Below are positions 50,975-59,923 of a stretch of DNA of 64,000 bases, one piece after another. The stretch's first letter is position 1. Each line of letters begins with the position of its first letter. This stretch comes from Isoptericola sp042668085. Lineage in GTDB: Bacteria > Actinomycetota > Actinomycetes > Actinomycetales > Cellulomonadaceae. Made by a program: the position numbers and the translations under genes. The notes under the pieces are model-generated. The model was not told where the DNA came from, ran no database searches, and saw nothing but the letters and a program-made list of their open reading frames with translations. The stretch covers positions 1 through 64,000 of the forward strand of contig NZ_JBHVBO010000003.1 of assembly GCF_042668085.1 (NCBI RefSeq). The letters run 5' to 3'.

Positions 50975-53494
50975 GTGCACGACCGGAGCCCTCAGGGCTC
51001 GAACGCGGACGGGACGGTCAACCGCACGGACCTGGACGGTCCGGGGTGGACCGTGCGGCTGGGCGGAGATCTCCCCGCGGGCGCCGACGGACCCTCCGGC
51101 GACGTCGTCGCCCGTCTGCGCGACGGGATCCCGGCGTCGGTCCCGGGATGCGTCCACGACGACCTGCTCGCTGCGGGGGTCATCGCCGACCCGTACGTCG
51201 ACGACAACGCCACCGCGGTGCGCTGGGTGGGCGAGAGCGACTGGGTCTACGAGGCCGAGGTGGAGCTGGCAGATGCCGTCACGGCGGGCCGGGTCGAGCT
51301 CGTCCTCGACGGCATCGCGACCGTCGCCACGGTCCGCGTCAACGGCCAGGTCGCCGCGGGCACGGCGAACATGCACCGCTCGTACTCCGTCGACGTGTCG
51401 GCGCTCGTCCACCCCGGCGTGAACCGGCTCGCCGTCGAGCTCACCTCGGCCGCGCGAGCGATGCTCGCCGCAGACGACGGCACCCTTCCGTACGACTGGG
51501 CATACCCGTACAACCGGTTGCGCGTCATGGCGTCGAGCGTGGGGTGGGACTGGGCGCCGCCGCTGGTCTCGGCCGGTCTGTGGCGCCCGGCTCGGCTCGA
51601 GGCGTGGACCGGCGCGCGGCTACGGTCGCACGCGCGCGGCGAGGTCTCGGCGGACCTCGCCGTGCGCCGGGTCGTGATCGCCGTCGAGCTCGACGGGGAG
51701 GACGGCGACGTCGCCACGGGAGAGGTCGAGATCGGCTTCGGCGAGCATCGGTCGCGGCACGTGGTGACCGGTCGCGACGAGATCGTCCTCGACGTGCCGG
51801 ACGCCGGGCTGTGGTGGCCGCGCGGGTACGGCGACCCGACGCTCCACGACGTCACCGTCGCGCTCGTCGGGACGGGCCAGCAGCAGGTTCACAGGGTCGG
51901 GCTGCGGCACGTCGACCTCGACACGACGCCCGACGAGGCAGGGCGCCGGTTCGTCGTCGTGGTCAACGGGCGCGAGGTCTTCGCGCTCGGTGCGAACTGG
52001 ATACCCGACGAGCTGCTGGTCTCGCGCATGACGGCCGGGCGCTACGCGGAGCGCGTGGAGCAGGCGGTCGCGGCGAACATGAACATGCTGCGGGTGTGGG
52101 GCGGCGGTGTCTACGAGGACGACGCGTTCTACGCGGCCTGCGACGCCGCGGGGATGCTGGTCTGGCAGGACTTCGCGTTCGCGTGCGCCGCGTACCCCGA
52201 GGAGGAGCCGCTGTACTCCGAGGTCGAGGCGGAGGCGCGCGAGCAGGTGCGCCGTCTGGCCTCGCACCCGAGCGTCGTCGTCTGGAACGGGTCCAACGAG
52301 AATCTCCAGGGATGGAGCGACTGGGGCTGGCCCGACCGCGTGGGGACCCGCACGTGGGGCGAGGGGTACTACCGCGAGCTCCTTCCGCGCGTCGTCGCGG
52401 CCGAGGCCCCGGGGACCCCGTACGTGCCGTCGAGCCCGTTCTCCTCGACCGACGGTGTCGGGCCGAACGTCGACGGGGAGGGCACGAGCCACCTCTGGGA
52501 CCAGTGGAACCTGTACGACTACACGACGTACCGCCACCACGTCCCCCGCTTCGCCGCCGAGCTCGGCTTCCAGGCCCCGCCCACGTGGGCGACCCTCTCG
52601 GCCGCGCTCACGCAGCGCCCGGTCGACGTGCGGGGTGACTCCCTCGCGACCCGCCAGCGGCAGGTGTGCGGGATGCGGCACCTCGTGCGCCGGCTCGACG
52701 GGCACGTTCCCGACCCCGACCGCCTGCTCGACGACGTCGACGACTGGTCCTGGGCGACCCAGCTCAACCAGGCCGATGCCCTGCGCACCGCCGCCGACCA
52801 CCTGCGCGGATCGTGGCCGCGCACCGCCGGCATGCTCGTGTGGCAACTCAACGACGCGTGGCCGGGGATCTCCTGGTCCGTCGTCGACCACGGTGGGCGG
52901 CCCAAGCCGGGCTGGCACGCGCTGCGCCGGGCGTACGCGCCGCGCACCCTCTCGATCCAGCCGCACGACGGCGCGCCCCAGGTCGTCCTCGTCAACGACA
53001 CGGACGCGCCGTGGCAGGCGCGCGTCGTCGTGCGGCGGGTGCACGTCGTGGGCGGCCCGCTCGGCGCGCCGGCGGAGGTGGAGCAGACCGTCGAGGTCGC
53101 GCCCCGCTCGGTCGCGCGGTGGGACGTGCCGCCGCGGGCCGCGCTCGCCGGCGCGCGCCGCGACGAGGTGCTCGTGGCGGACTGCGACGGCCTGCGCGCG
53201 TGGTCTGCGCTGTGTCGCGAGGACGGCGTGCGCTGGGCCCGGCCGGCCCCGGCGGTCGAGGCCGAGAGGACCCCGCGCGGTTGGCGCGTACGGATCACGG
53301 CGGACGTCGTGACCTGCGACGTCGCCCTTCTCGTCGACCGGCTCGACCCGACGGCGCGGGTCGACGACCTGCTGACCCTTCTGCTTCCCGGCGAGACCGT
53401 CGAGCTCCACGTGACCGGCGCCGAGGCCGCCGACCCGGCGGCGTTCGGCGCACGCCCCGTACTGAGGACGAGGAACGACCTGTGGCACCGATGA
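50975..53494 (+). CDS. Beta-mannosidase (GH2)
   Basis: An 839-residue GH2 enzyme with the N-terminal jelly-roll and sandwich domains (YDWAYPYNRLRV, SVGWDWAPPL), then a TIM barrel with LRVWGGGVYEDDAFY, acid/base Glu442 in WNGSNENLQGW and nucleophile Glu529 in AELGFQA. The pattern is that of exo-beta-mannosidases. It would cut the Man-beta-1,4-GlcNAc linkage at the core of N-glycans. No signal peptide. The start GTG at 50975 has GGAGG upstream. Its stop is ATGA-coupled to the GH3 gene. Confidence 0.92.
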   Translation: MHDRSPQGSNADGTVNRTDLDGPGWTVRLGGDLPAGADGPSGDVVARLRDGIPASVPGCVHDDLLAAGVIADPYVDDNATAVRWVGESDWVYEAEVELADAVTAGRVELVLDGIATVATVRVNGQVAAGTANMHRSYSVDVSALVHPGVNRLAVELTSAARAMLAADDGTLPYDWAYPYNRLRVMASSVGWDWAPPLVSAGLWRPARLEAWTGARLRSHARGEVSADLAVRRVVIAVELDGEDGDVATGEVEIGFGEHRSRHVVTGRDEIVLDVPDAGLWWPRGYGDPTLHDVTVALVGTGQQQVHRVGLRHVDLDTTPDEAGRRFVVVVNGREVFALGANWIPDELLVSRMTAGRYAERVEQAVAANMNMLRVWGGGVYEDDAFYAACDAAGMLVWQDFAFACAAYPEEEPLYSEVEAEAREQVRRLASHPSVVVWNGSNENLQGWSDWGWPDRVGTRTWGEGYYRELLPRVVAAEAPGTPYVPSSPFSSTDGVGPNVDGEGTSHLWDQWNLYDYTTYRHHVPRFAAELGFQAPPTWATLSAALTQRPVDVRGDSLATRQRQVCGMRHLVRRLDGHVPDPDRLLDDVDDWSWATQLNQADALRTAADHLRGSWPRTAGMLVWQLNDAWPGISWSVVDHGGRPKPGWHALRRAYAPRTLSIQPHDGAPQVVLVNDTDAPWQARVVVRRVHVVGGPLGAPAEVEQTVEVAPRSVARWDVPPRAALAGARRDEVLVADCDGLRAWSALCREDGVRWARPAPAVEAERTPRGWRVRITADVVTCDVALLVDRLDPTARVDDLLTLLLPGETVELHVTGAEAADPAAFGARPVLRTRNDLWHR

Positions 53495-55812
53495 CGCACG
53501 AGGCGCCGGCACCCCGCGTGCACGGCGCCGGGACCGATCCCGCGCGACGACGCGCCGCCGAGGTGATGGCGGGCATGTCCCTGCACGAGCGGGTCGGCCA
53601 GCTCAACCAGCGTCTGCTCGGTTGGCAGGCCGTCGAGCGCACCGCCCAGGGGGCGTGGCGCACCACTGACGTGCTGCGCGAGGAGGTCGACCGCTGGGGC
53701 GGGCTCGGTGCGCTGTACGGGCTCTTCCGCGCCGACGCGTGGTCGGGGCGGGGCTGGGCCGACGGGATCCGGCCGGAGGAGCGGGCCGAGGTGGCCGCGC
53801 TCGTCGTGGACGAGGTGCGCGCCGCGTCCGGGCAGGACGTCGGGCCCCTGCTCGTCGAAGAGGCCCCGCACGGGCACCAGGCGCTCGGCGCCGAGCTGCT
53901 GCCCGTGAACCTGGCCGTGGGCGCCACGTGGGACGACGAGCTGTACCGGCAGGCATCCGCGTCCGTCGCCACGTCGCTGCGTGCCGACGGCGTGCATCTC
54001 GCGCTGCTGTCCACCTTGGACCTGCTCCAGGACCCCCGCTGGGGCCGCTCCGAGGAGTGCTACGGCGAGGTCCCTGCGCTGGCGGCACGGATGACCGAGG
54101 CCGCAGTCGTGGGGATGCAGGGGCGGGACCGCTCACGCCTGGCCGACGGCACCGGCGTCGGCGTCGTCCTCAAGCACTTCGCTGCGCAGGGGGCCGGCAC
54201 CGGCGGCCGGAACGGGCACTCGGCAGCGCTGGGCCCGCGGGACCTCGCCGAGCTGCACCTGCCCGCCGCGCGAGCGGGCGTCGCGGCCGGGGCACTCGGG
54301 CTCATGGCCGCGTACAACGACGTCGACGGCGTCCCGTGCGTCGCGAACCGTGCCCTCCTGACGGACCTCCTCCGGGGGGAGTGGGGCTTCGACGGCCTGG
54401 TCATGGCCGACGGGCTCGCCGTCGACCGGATCGTCGAGCAGGTCGGGGACCCGGTGGCCGCGGCCGCCACGGCACTGCACGCGGGCGTCGACCTGTCGCT
54501 GTGGGACCGGTCGTTCACGATGCTCGAGGAGGCGGTGGCTCAGTCGCCCGACCTTCTGGCGCGCGCGGTGGACGAGGCCTGCCTGCGCGTGCTCACGGTC
54601 AAGGCGCGGGCGGGCCTCCTGGGCCCCGTCGACGACGTGCGACCGGCTCCGGCGGAACCTCCGGAGGGGCGGCCGACCGACCGTCCGGCCACCGGCGACC
54701 TCTCCCTCGCGATCGCCGCCCGCTCCGTCGTCCTGCTGCGCAACGAGCCTGCCGCGGGCGCGGACCGTCCGGCGCTGCCCGTCGCCCCCGGGGGGCGGTG
54801 GGTCGTCACGGGTCCGCGCGCCGACGACGTCGACGCCATGCTCGGCGACTACGTCGCCCCGCTCGCCCCGGACCGCCGGGTGTCGGTCGCGGACGCCCTG
54901 GTGGCGTCGGCCGGGGCGCGCGGCGCGGTGGTCGAGCGCGCGGATGCCGACGACACCGCCGCGGTCGCCGCGGCGGACGGGGTCGTCGTCGTGCTTGGTG
55001 GTTCGAGCCATCGCGCCTACACCGACGAGTTCGCGGACAACGGCGCGAACGCCGGCCAGACCGCCGCGGACTGCGGGGAGGGTGTCGACATCGCGTCCCC
55101 GGTACTGCCCGCCGGGCAGGTCGAGACGCTCGTCGCGGTGCGCGCGGCGGCGCGCGGCCCCGTCGTCGCCGTCGTCCTGGCAGGCCGCCCGTACGTGCTC
55201 ACGGACGTCGTCGCGCACGCCGACGCCGTCCTGCTCGCCTTCTACCCGGGCCCGGGCGGGGGGCGCGTGATCGCCGACCTGCTGCTCGGCGTGCGCCAGC
55301 CCGTCGGCCACCTGCCGGTGATGCTGCCCTCGCACCCGGGCGCCATCCCGGTACGCGACGACGAGCGGATGCCCGCCGAGGGCGTCTACCGCGACGTCCC
55401 GCAGCCGGTGCTGGCGCGCGTCGGGGACGGGACCGGCTACGGCGGTCTCGACGTCCGCGGGGTCCGGCTCAGGGTGGACGGCGAGGACCTGGTGGTCGAG
55501 GCCGACGTCCGTGCCGCCGCGGGGGACTGGGACGGCGAGGGGCTGTTGCTCGTCCGGTCACGGCGGGTGGGCGGCCTGGACTGGGCACGCACCGTCGTCG
55601 TGGGGTGGGAGCGCGTGAGCGTCGCGTCAGGTGACGGGTCGCGGGCCTGTGTGCGCGTCCCGTGCGACGACATCCTCCGCCCTGACCTGCCCCTGGCGGT
55701 CCTCGGGGCCCGGCGGGCGCGCGTCGAGGTGGCTCTCGCCGGGCGGCGGTGGTCGTTCGACCTCGTGCAGGACGGCGCCGGGGAGGTGACCGTCGATGGG
55801 GCTCGAGCCTGA
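53491..55812 (+). CDS. GH3 family glycoside hydrolase
   Basis: A 773-residue three-domain GH3 (TIM barrel about 1-340, sandwich, fibronectin-like C-terminus) of the beta-glucosidase/xylosidase branch: VVLKHFAAQGAGTGGRNGHS, nucleophile Asp in GLVMADGLAVDR (the usual SDW reads ADG), and acid/base-type Glu in CGEGVDIASPVLPAGQ. It lacks the NagZ signature. In the locus it could remove a terminal beta-linked sugar from the glycan; the substrate is not settled. ATGA-coupled to the beta-mannosidase and overlapping GH38 by 17 bp. Cytosolic. Confidence 0.87.
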   Translation: MTHEAPAPRVHGAGTDPARRRAAEVMAGMSLHERVGQLNQRLLGWQAVERTAQGAWRTTDVLREEVDRWGGLGALYGLFRADAWSGRGWADGIRPEERAEVAALVVDEVRAASGQDVGPLLVEEAPHGHQALGAELLPVNLAVGATWDDELYRQASASVATSLRADGVHLALLSTLDLLQDPRWGRSEECYGEVPALAARMTEAAVVGMQGRDRSRLADGTGVGVVLKHFAAQGAGTGGRNGHSAALGPRDLAELHLPAARAGVAAGALGLMAAYNDVDGVPCVANRALLTDLLRGEWGFDGLVMADGLAVDRIVEQVGDPVAAAATALHAGVDLSLWDRSFTMLEEAVAQSPDLLARAVDEACLRVLTVKARAGLLGPVDDVRPAPAEPPEGRPTDRPATGDLSLAIAARSVVLLRNEPAAGADRPALPVAPGGRWVVTGPRADDVDAMLGDYVAPLAPDRRVSVADALVASAGARGAVVERADADDTAAVAAADGVVVVLGGSSHRAYTDEFADNGANAGQTAADCGEGVDIASPVLPAGQVETLVAVRAAARGPVVAVVLAGRPYVLTDVVAHADAVLLAFYPGPGGGRVIADLLLGVRQPVGHLPVMLPSHPGAIPVRDDERMPAEGVYRDVPQPVLARVGDGTGYGGLDVRGVRLRVDGEDLVVEADVRAAAGDWDGEGLLLVRSRRVGGLDWARTVVVGWERVSVASGDGSRACVRVPCDDILRPDLPLAVLGARRARVEVALAGRRWSFDLVQDGAGEVTVDGARA

Positions 55813-58800
55813 CGACGTCACCCTCGGTCGCGTCCGGCGCTTCGTCGACGAGCGGCTCACCCCGGCGCTGGACGCCGCGAGCGCGCCGATCACCGTGACG
55901 GCCTGGTCGCAGCCAGGTGAGCCCGTGCGCCCCGACGTCGTCCTGGCCCTGCCGGACGACGCGTTCCACCCCGTGTCCCCGGGCGATCCCTGGGGCGAGC
56001 CGTGGTCGACGACGTGGCTGCGGCTGCGCGGCGAGGTGCCCGCCGCGTGGGCGGGCGAGGAGGCGCGCGTCGACCTGGAGGTCGACCTCGGGTTCACCCG
56101 CGACACCCCCGGCTTCCAGGCCGAGGGCACGGCGCGCGCGCACGACGGCCGGGTGCTCAAGGGCATCTCGCCGTACAACCGGCGCGTGCCCCTCTCGCTC
56201 CTCCTGCGCGTGGACCGCACCGGTGGGGAGGCGTGGGCCGCCGGCGAGGCGGCGCTGCCCGTGGACGTGTGGGTGGAGGCCGCGGCCAACCCGGTCATGG
56301 ACCCGGACTTCACCTTCGCTCCCACGCCGCTCGGCGACCCCGCGACGCTGCCCGCCGTCCCCCAGTACGCGTGGGGCGAGATCGGCCTGCGACTGCGGGA
56401 CGAGGCCACGTGGGGTCTGTGGCGGGACGTCCGCATCCTGCGCGAGCAGCTCGAGGTGCTGCCCGGTCCCGGGCTGCGTCGCGGCCGGGTCCTGCGGGCG
56501 CTGGCGCGCATGCTCGACGTCGCCCAGATCGCCACGCCCGAGGCGCTCCGTGCGTCGGCCCCCGCGGCGCGCGCGGAGCTCGCCGGAGTGCTGGCGGAGG
56601 GCAACGGGGACGGTGGGCACGAGGTGGTGGCCGTCGGTCACGCGCACATCGACTCCGCGTGGCTGTGGCCCTTCCGGGAGACGCGCCGGAAGGTCGTGCG
56701 GACGTACTCCAACGCCCTCGCGCTGCTGGAGGAGTACCCCGAGACGACGTTCGTGACCTCCTCCGCTCAGCACCTCGCGTGGGTGCAGGAGAGCGAGCCG
56801 GAGCTGTTCGAGCGGATCCGGTCGGCCGTCGACGCGGGCCGGTTCGTCCCGGTCGGCGGGATGTGGGTCGAGTCCGACACCATGCTGCTGTCGGGGGAGT
56901 CCATGGCGCGCCAGCTCCTGGAGGGGACCACCTGGTTCTCCGACGAGCTCGGGGTGCGTTGCCGCGAGGTGTGGCTGCCTGACTCGTTCGGCTACTCCGC
57001 CGCGCTGCCGCAGATCTTCCGCGCTGCGGGCATGCGCCGATTCCTGTCGCAGAAGATGTCGTGGAACGACACCAACCGGATGCCGCACCACACGTTCGCC
57101 TGGGAGGGGATCGACGGCTCGCGCGTGCTCGCGCACTTCCCGCCGGTCGACAACTACAACAGCGATCTCACCCCGCGCCAGCTCGCGCACGCGGAGGCGA
57201 ACGTCGCGGACTCCGACACGGTGTCCGCGGAGCTCTCGCTCGCACCGAGCGGGTGGGGCGACGGCGGAGGCGGCCCGACGCGCGAGCACGCCGAGACGGC
57301 GCGGCGCGTGCGTGACCTCGCCGGTTCGGCGCGCGTGGCCTGGGGTACCCCCGCGGACTTCTTCTCCCGGTCGGAGGCGCTCGCCGCCGCCGCGCGCGAG
57401 CGGGGCGAGACGGTGCCCGTGTGGGTGGGCGAGATGCCGCTCGAGCTGCACCGCGGCGTGTCCACGTCGCAGCAGCGGCTCAAGGCCGACAACAGGCGGA
57501 GCGAGTCCGCGCTGCGGGAGGCCGAGCTGTGGTGCGCGACGGCGACACGGCGCACAGGAGCCGCCTACCCGCTCGACGAGCTGCGCGGCCTGTGGCGCAC
57601 CGTGCTGGTGCACCAGTTCCACGACGTCCTGCCCGGCTCGTCCATCGCCTGGGTGTACCAGGACGCGGCGCGCGACCACGAGCGGGTCCAGCGGCGGTGC
57701 GCCGAGCTGGTCGCGGGTGCGCTGGACGTTCTCGCCGGTGCAGGGCCGCTGGACGCTCCGGCGGCCGGCCGGGACGAGCTGTGGGCGAACCCGAGCCCCG
57801 TCGTCCTCGACGGGATCCAGCCGATGTCGGTGGGCCCGCGTCGCGCGGCAGGGTCTTCGCGCGTCCAGGCGATCGGCGCGACCTGGGCCCTCCAGGACGA
57901 CGCGCTGCGGGTCGTCGTCGACGGCGCCGGTCACGTGGTCTCGTTCGTCGATCTCGCGACCGGGCGTGACGCCGTCGCCGCGGCAGGGCCGGCCAACGTC
58001 GCGCGTCTGTTCCGCGACCTGCCCAACCGTTGGGACGCGTGGGACATCGACGCGCACGCGCACCGCGTGCCCCGGGACGTCCCCGAGGCCCGCGTCGTGG
58101 TCGAGGACGGCGCGATCGTCGTCGAGCGCGTGCTCGGGCCAGGTGGCAGCACCCTGGTGCAGCGGCTCGGGCTCGTGGACGGCGCGCTCGAGGTCACGAC
58201 GGCCGTGGACTGGAACGAGCGCGAGGAGCTGCTCGTGCTGTCGTGGCCGCTCGACCTGCGTGCCCACGAGGTCGCGGCCGAGACGCAGTTCGGCCACGTC
58301 CGCCGCCCCACGCACCGCAACACGAGCTGGCAGTCGGCGCGGTTCGTCGACGTCGCCCACCGCTGGGTCCACCTCGGGGACGCCGGCTTCGGTGTCGGCA
58401 TCGCCAACCGCACGACCCAGGGGTATGACGTGGCGAGCGAGGTCCGCCCCGACGGCGGGACCACGACGACGGTGAACCTGCACCTGCTGCGAGGGCCGCG
58501 GTATCCCGACCCCGGGGCAGACCTCGGCCGGCACACGTTCGTCCACCGCGTACGTCCCGGGGCGAACGTCGCCGACGCCGTCCGGGACGGCTATGCCCTG
58601 TCGCTCCCGCCCCGCCAGGTGTCGTCCGGGCGCGCAGCCGTCGAGCCCCTGGTGCGGGTCGACGGGCCGGGCCTGCTCGTGGAGTCGGTCAAGCTCGCGC
58701 ACGACGGGAGCGGGGACCTGGTCGTCCGGCTGTACGAGCCGCACGGCGCACAGGCGAGCGTCGGGGTCACGTTCGACGGGCGCGGGACGGTCGCACGCGT

Positions 58801-58945
58801 CGACCTGCTCGAGGAGCCGCTCGGGGACGAGGCCGACGGCTGCCGCCGCTTCGAGGCATGGGCGGCGGACGACGCGTGCGGTGCCGTGCTGGTCGTGCGG
58901 CCCTTCGGGATCGTCACCCTCCGGGTGATGGAGGTGGAGGCCTGA
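55796..58945 (+). CDS. Alpha-mannosidase (GH38)
   Basis: A 1049-residue GH38 enzyme. The zinc site begins GHAHIDSAWLWPFRET with His284 and Asp286; the nucleophile is Asp396 in WLPDSFGYSAALPQ. The middle and C-terminal beta domains follow as in bacterial/class II cytosolic alpha-mannosidases. It would trim alpha-1,2/1,3/1,6 mannose from high-mannose glycans. It has no signal peptide. The start lies inside the end of the GH3 gene, preceded by GGGGAGGTGACC, so the two are coupled. Confidence 0.93.
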   Translation: MGLEPDDVTLGRVRRFVDERLTPALDAASAPITVTAWSQPGEPVRPDVVLALPDDAFHPVSPGDPWGEPWSTTWLRLRGEVPAAWAGEEARVDLEVDLGFTRDTPGFQAEGTARAHDGRVLKGISPYNRRVPLSLLLRVDRTGGEAWAAGEAALPVDVWVEAAANPVMDPDFTFAPTPLGDPATLPAVPQYAWGEIGLRLRDEATWGLWRDVRILREQLEVLPGPGLRRGRVLRALARMLDVAQIATPEALRASAPAARAELAGVLAEGNGDGGHEVVAVGHAHIDSAWLWPFRETRRKVVRTYSNALALLEEYPETTFVTSSAQHLAWVQESEPELFERIRSAVDAGRFVPVGGMWVESDTMLLSGESMARQLLEGTTWFSDELGVRCREVWLPDSFGYSAALPQIFRAAGMRRFLSQKMSWNDTNRMPHHTFAWEGIDGSRVLAHFPPVDNYNSDLTPRQLAHAEANVADSDTVSAELSLAPSGWGDGGGGPTREHAETARRVRDLAGSARVAWGTPADFFSRSEALAAAARERGETVPVWVGEMPLELHRGVSTSQQRLKADNRRSESALREAELWCATATRRTGAAYPLDELRGLWRTVLVHQFHDVLPGSSIAWVYQDAARDHERVQRRCAELVAGALDVLAGAGPLDAPAAGRDELWANPSPVVLDGIQPMSVGPRRAAGSSRVQAIGATWALQDDALRVVVDGAGHVVSFVDLATGRDAVAAAGPANVARLFRDLPNRWDAWDIDAHAHRVPRDVPEARVVVEDGAIVVERVLGPGGSTLVQRLGLVDGALEVTTAVDWNEREELLVLSWPLDLRAHEVAAETQFGHVRRPTHRNTSWQSARFVDVAHRWVHLGDAGFGVGIANRTTQGYDVASEVRPDGGTTTTVNLHLLRGPRYPDPGADLGRHTFVHRVRPGANVADAVRDGYALSLPPRQVSSGRAAVEPLVRVDGPGLLVESVKLAHDGSGDLVVRLYEPHGAQASVGVTFDGRGTVARVDLLEEPLGDEADGCRRFEAWAADDACGAVLVVRPFGIVTLRVMEVEA

Positions 58946-58946
58946 G

Positions 58947-59891
58947 ATGGACACGAAGGGAATCACCATGACGACGAGGTCACGACGGGGCGTTCCGGGT
59001 ACCACGGTCGGTATCGACATGGGCGGCACGATGATCCGCGGAGGGTTGGTCGGCCCGGACGGTTCCCTCCGAGGCGTCGTGCGCCGACCCCTGCCCGACA
59101 GCCCCGAGGCTCGGCACGCCGCGGTGCTCGAACTGGCACGAGACCTCGGCCAGGACGCCTCCGCCGTCGGTGTCGCGGTCGCCGGGGTGATCGACGATGG
59201 TCGCCTCCTGCTCAGCGCGAACGTGGGCCTCGGAGACATCGACCTGCGTGCCGATCTCGTCGAGTCCACGGGGCTGCCCTCCGAGGTGATCAACGACGCG
59301 CAGGCCGCCGCTCTTGCCGAGGTCCACGGGAGCTCGGCGCAAGGCCTCGTTCTCGTCGTCACCGTCGGTACCGGGATCGGTGGCGCGGTCGTCCTGGACG
59401 GCAAGCTCGTCCGAGGGCGCGGCTTCGCCGGCGAGATCGGCCACGTGGTGGTGGACCGCGGCGGCCTCTCCTGCGGGTGTGGCGCTGCTGGATGTTGGGA
59501 GGGTCTGGCGTCCGGGGAAGCGCTGCGCCGCGCCGCCGAGCGGGTACTGCCGGGACCGGATCGCACGGTCGACCGCCTCGTCGCCGCCGCCGACTCGGGT
59601 GAGCCGACGGCTGTCGGCGCCTTGATGGAGGCCGCGGAGGCCTTCGCCGACGGGCTCGACGGCATGTGCGCGGTCCTCGCACCGCACCGCATCGTGCTGG
59701 GGGGCGGCGTGTTCGCCCGTGGTGGACTCGTCGCCGACGTCTATCGCTCCCAGGCCGCCACGAGGCGCTGGGTCCGAGGGGCGGAGATCACCATGGCGGT
59801 CCGGGGCGACCATGCCGGTCTGCTCGGAGCCGGGCTGGCGGCCCGTGAGCTCGTGGCCGGCCCGCCGACGGGCATCCTCGCCACACTCTGA
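58947..59891 (+). CDS. ROK-family sugar kinase
   Basis: A 314-residue ROK kinase with ATP motif GIDMGGTMIRGG, catalytic Asp in INDAQAAALAE, and the complete zinc site GEIGHV ... CGCGAAGCWEG. It would phosphorylate a hexose freed by the locus, mannose or N-acetylglucosamine being the best candidates. It starts 1 bp after the GH38 stop with GGAGG upstream; ATG 58968 with AAGGGA is an alternative. Its stop codon lies exactly at the junction of a 17-bp tandem duplication. Confidence 0.88.
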   Translation: MDTKGITMTTRSRRGVPGTTVGIDMGGTMIRGGLVGPDGSLRGVVRRPLPDSPEARHAAVLELARDLGQDASAVGVAVAGVIDDGRLLLSANVGLGDIDLRADLVESTGLPSEVINDAQAAALAEVHGSSAQGLVLVVTVGTGIGGAVVLDGKLVRGRGFAGEIGHVVVDRGGLSCGCGAAGCWEGLASGEALRRAAERVLPGPDRTVDRLVAAADSGEPTAVGALMEAAEAFADGLDGMCAVLAPHRIVLGGGVFARGGLVADVYRSQAATRRWVRGAEITMAVRGDHAGLLGAGLAARELVAGPPTGILATL

Positions 59892-59907
59892 TCCTCGCCA
59901 CACTCTG
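59874..59907. repeat. 17-bp tandem duplication at the end of the ROK kinase gene
   Basis: ATCCTCGCCACACTCTG occurs twice head to tail (59874-59890, 59891-59907). The TGA stop of the kinase (59889-59891) is formed across the junction; with one copy the frame would run on into the GH125 leader. Confidence 0.9.
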
Positions 59908-59923
59908 CCCAGGAAGACGCACC

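Noticed and set aside
53491..55812. Calling the GH3 enzyme NagZ-type beta-N-acetylglucosaminidase
   Set aside because: It lacks the NagZ histidine/aspartate dyad loop and has the full three-domain beta-glucosidase layout.
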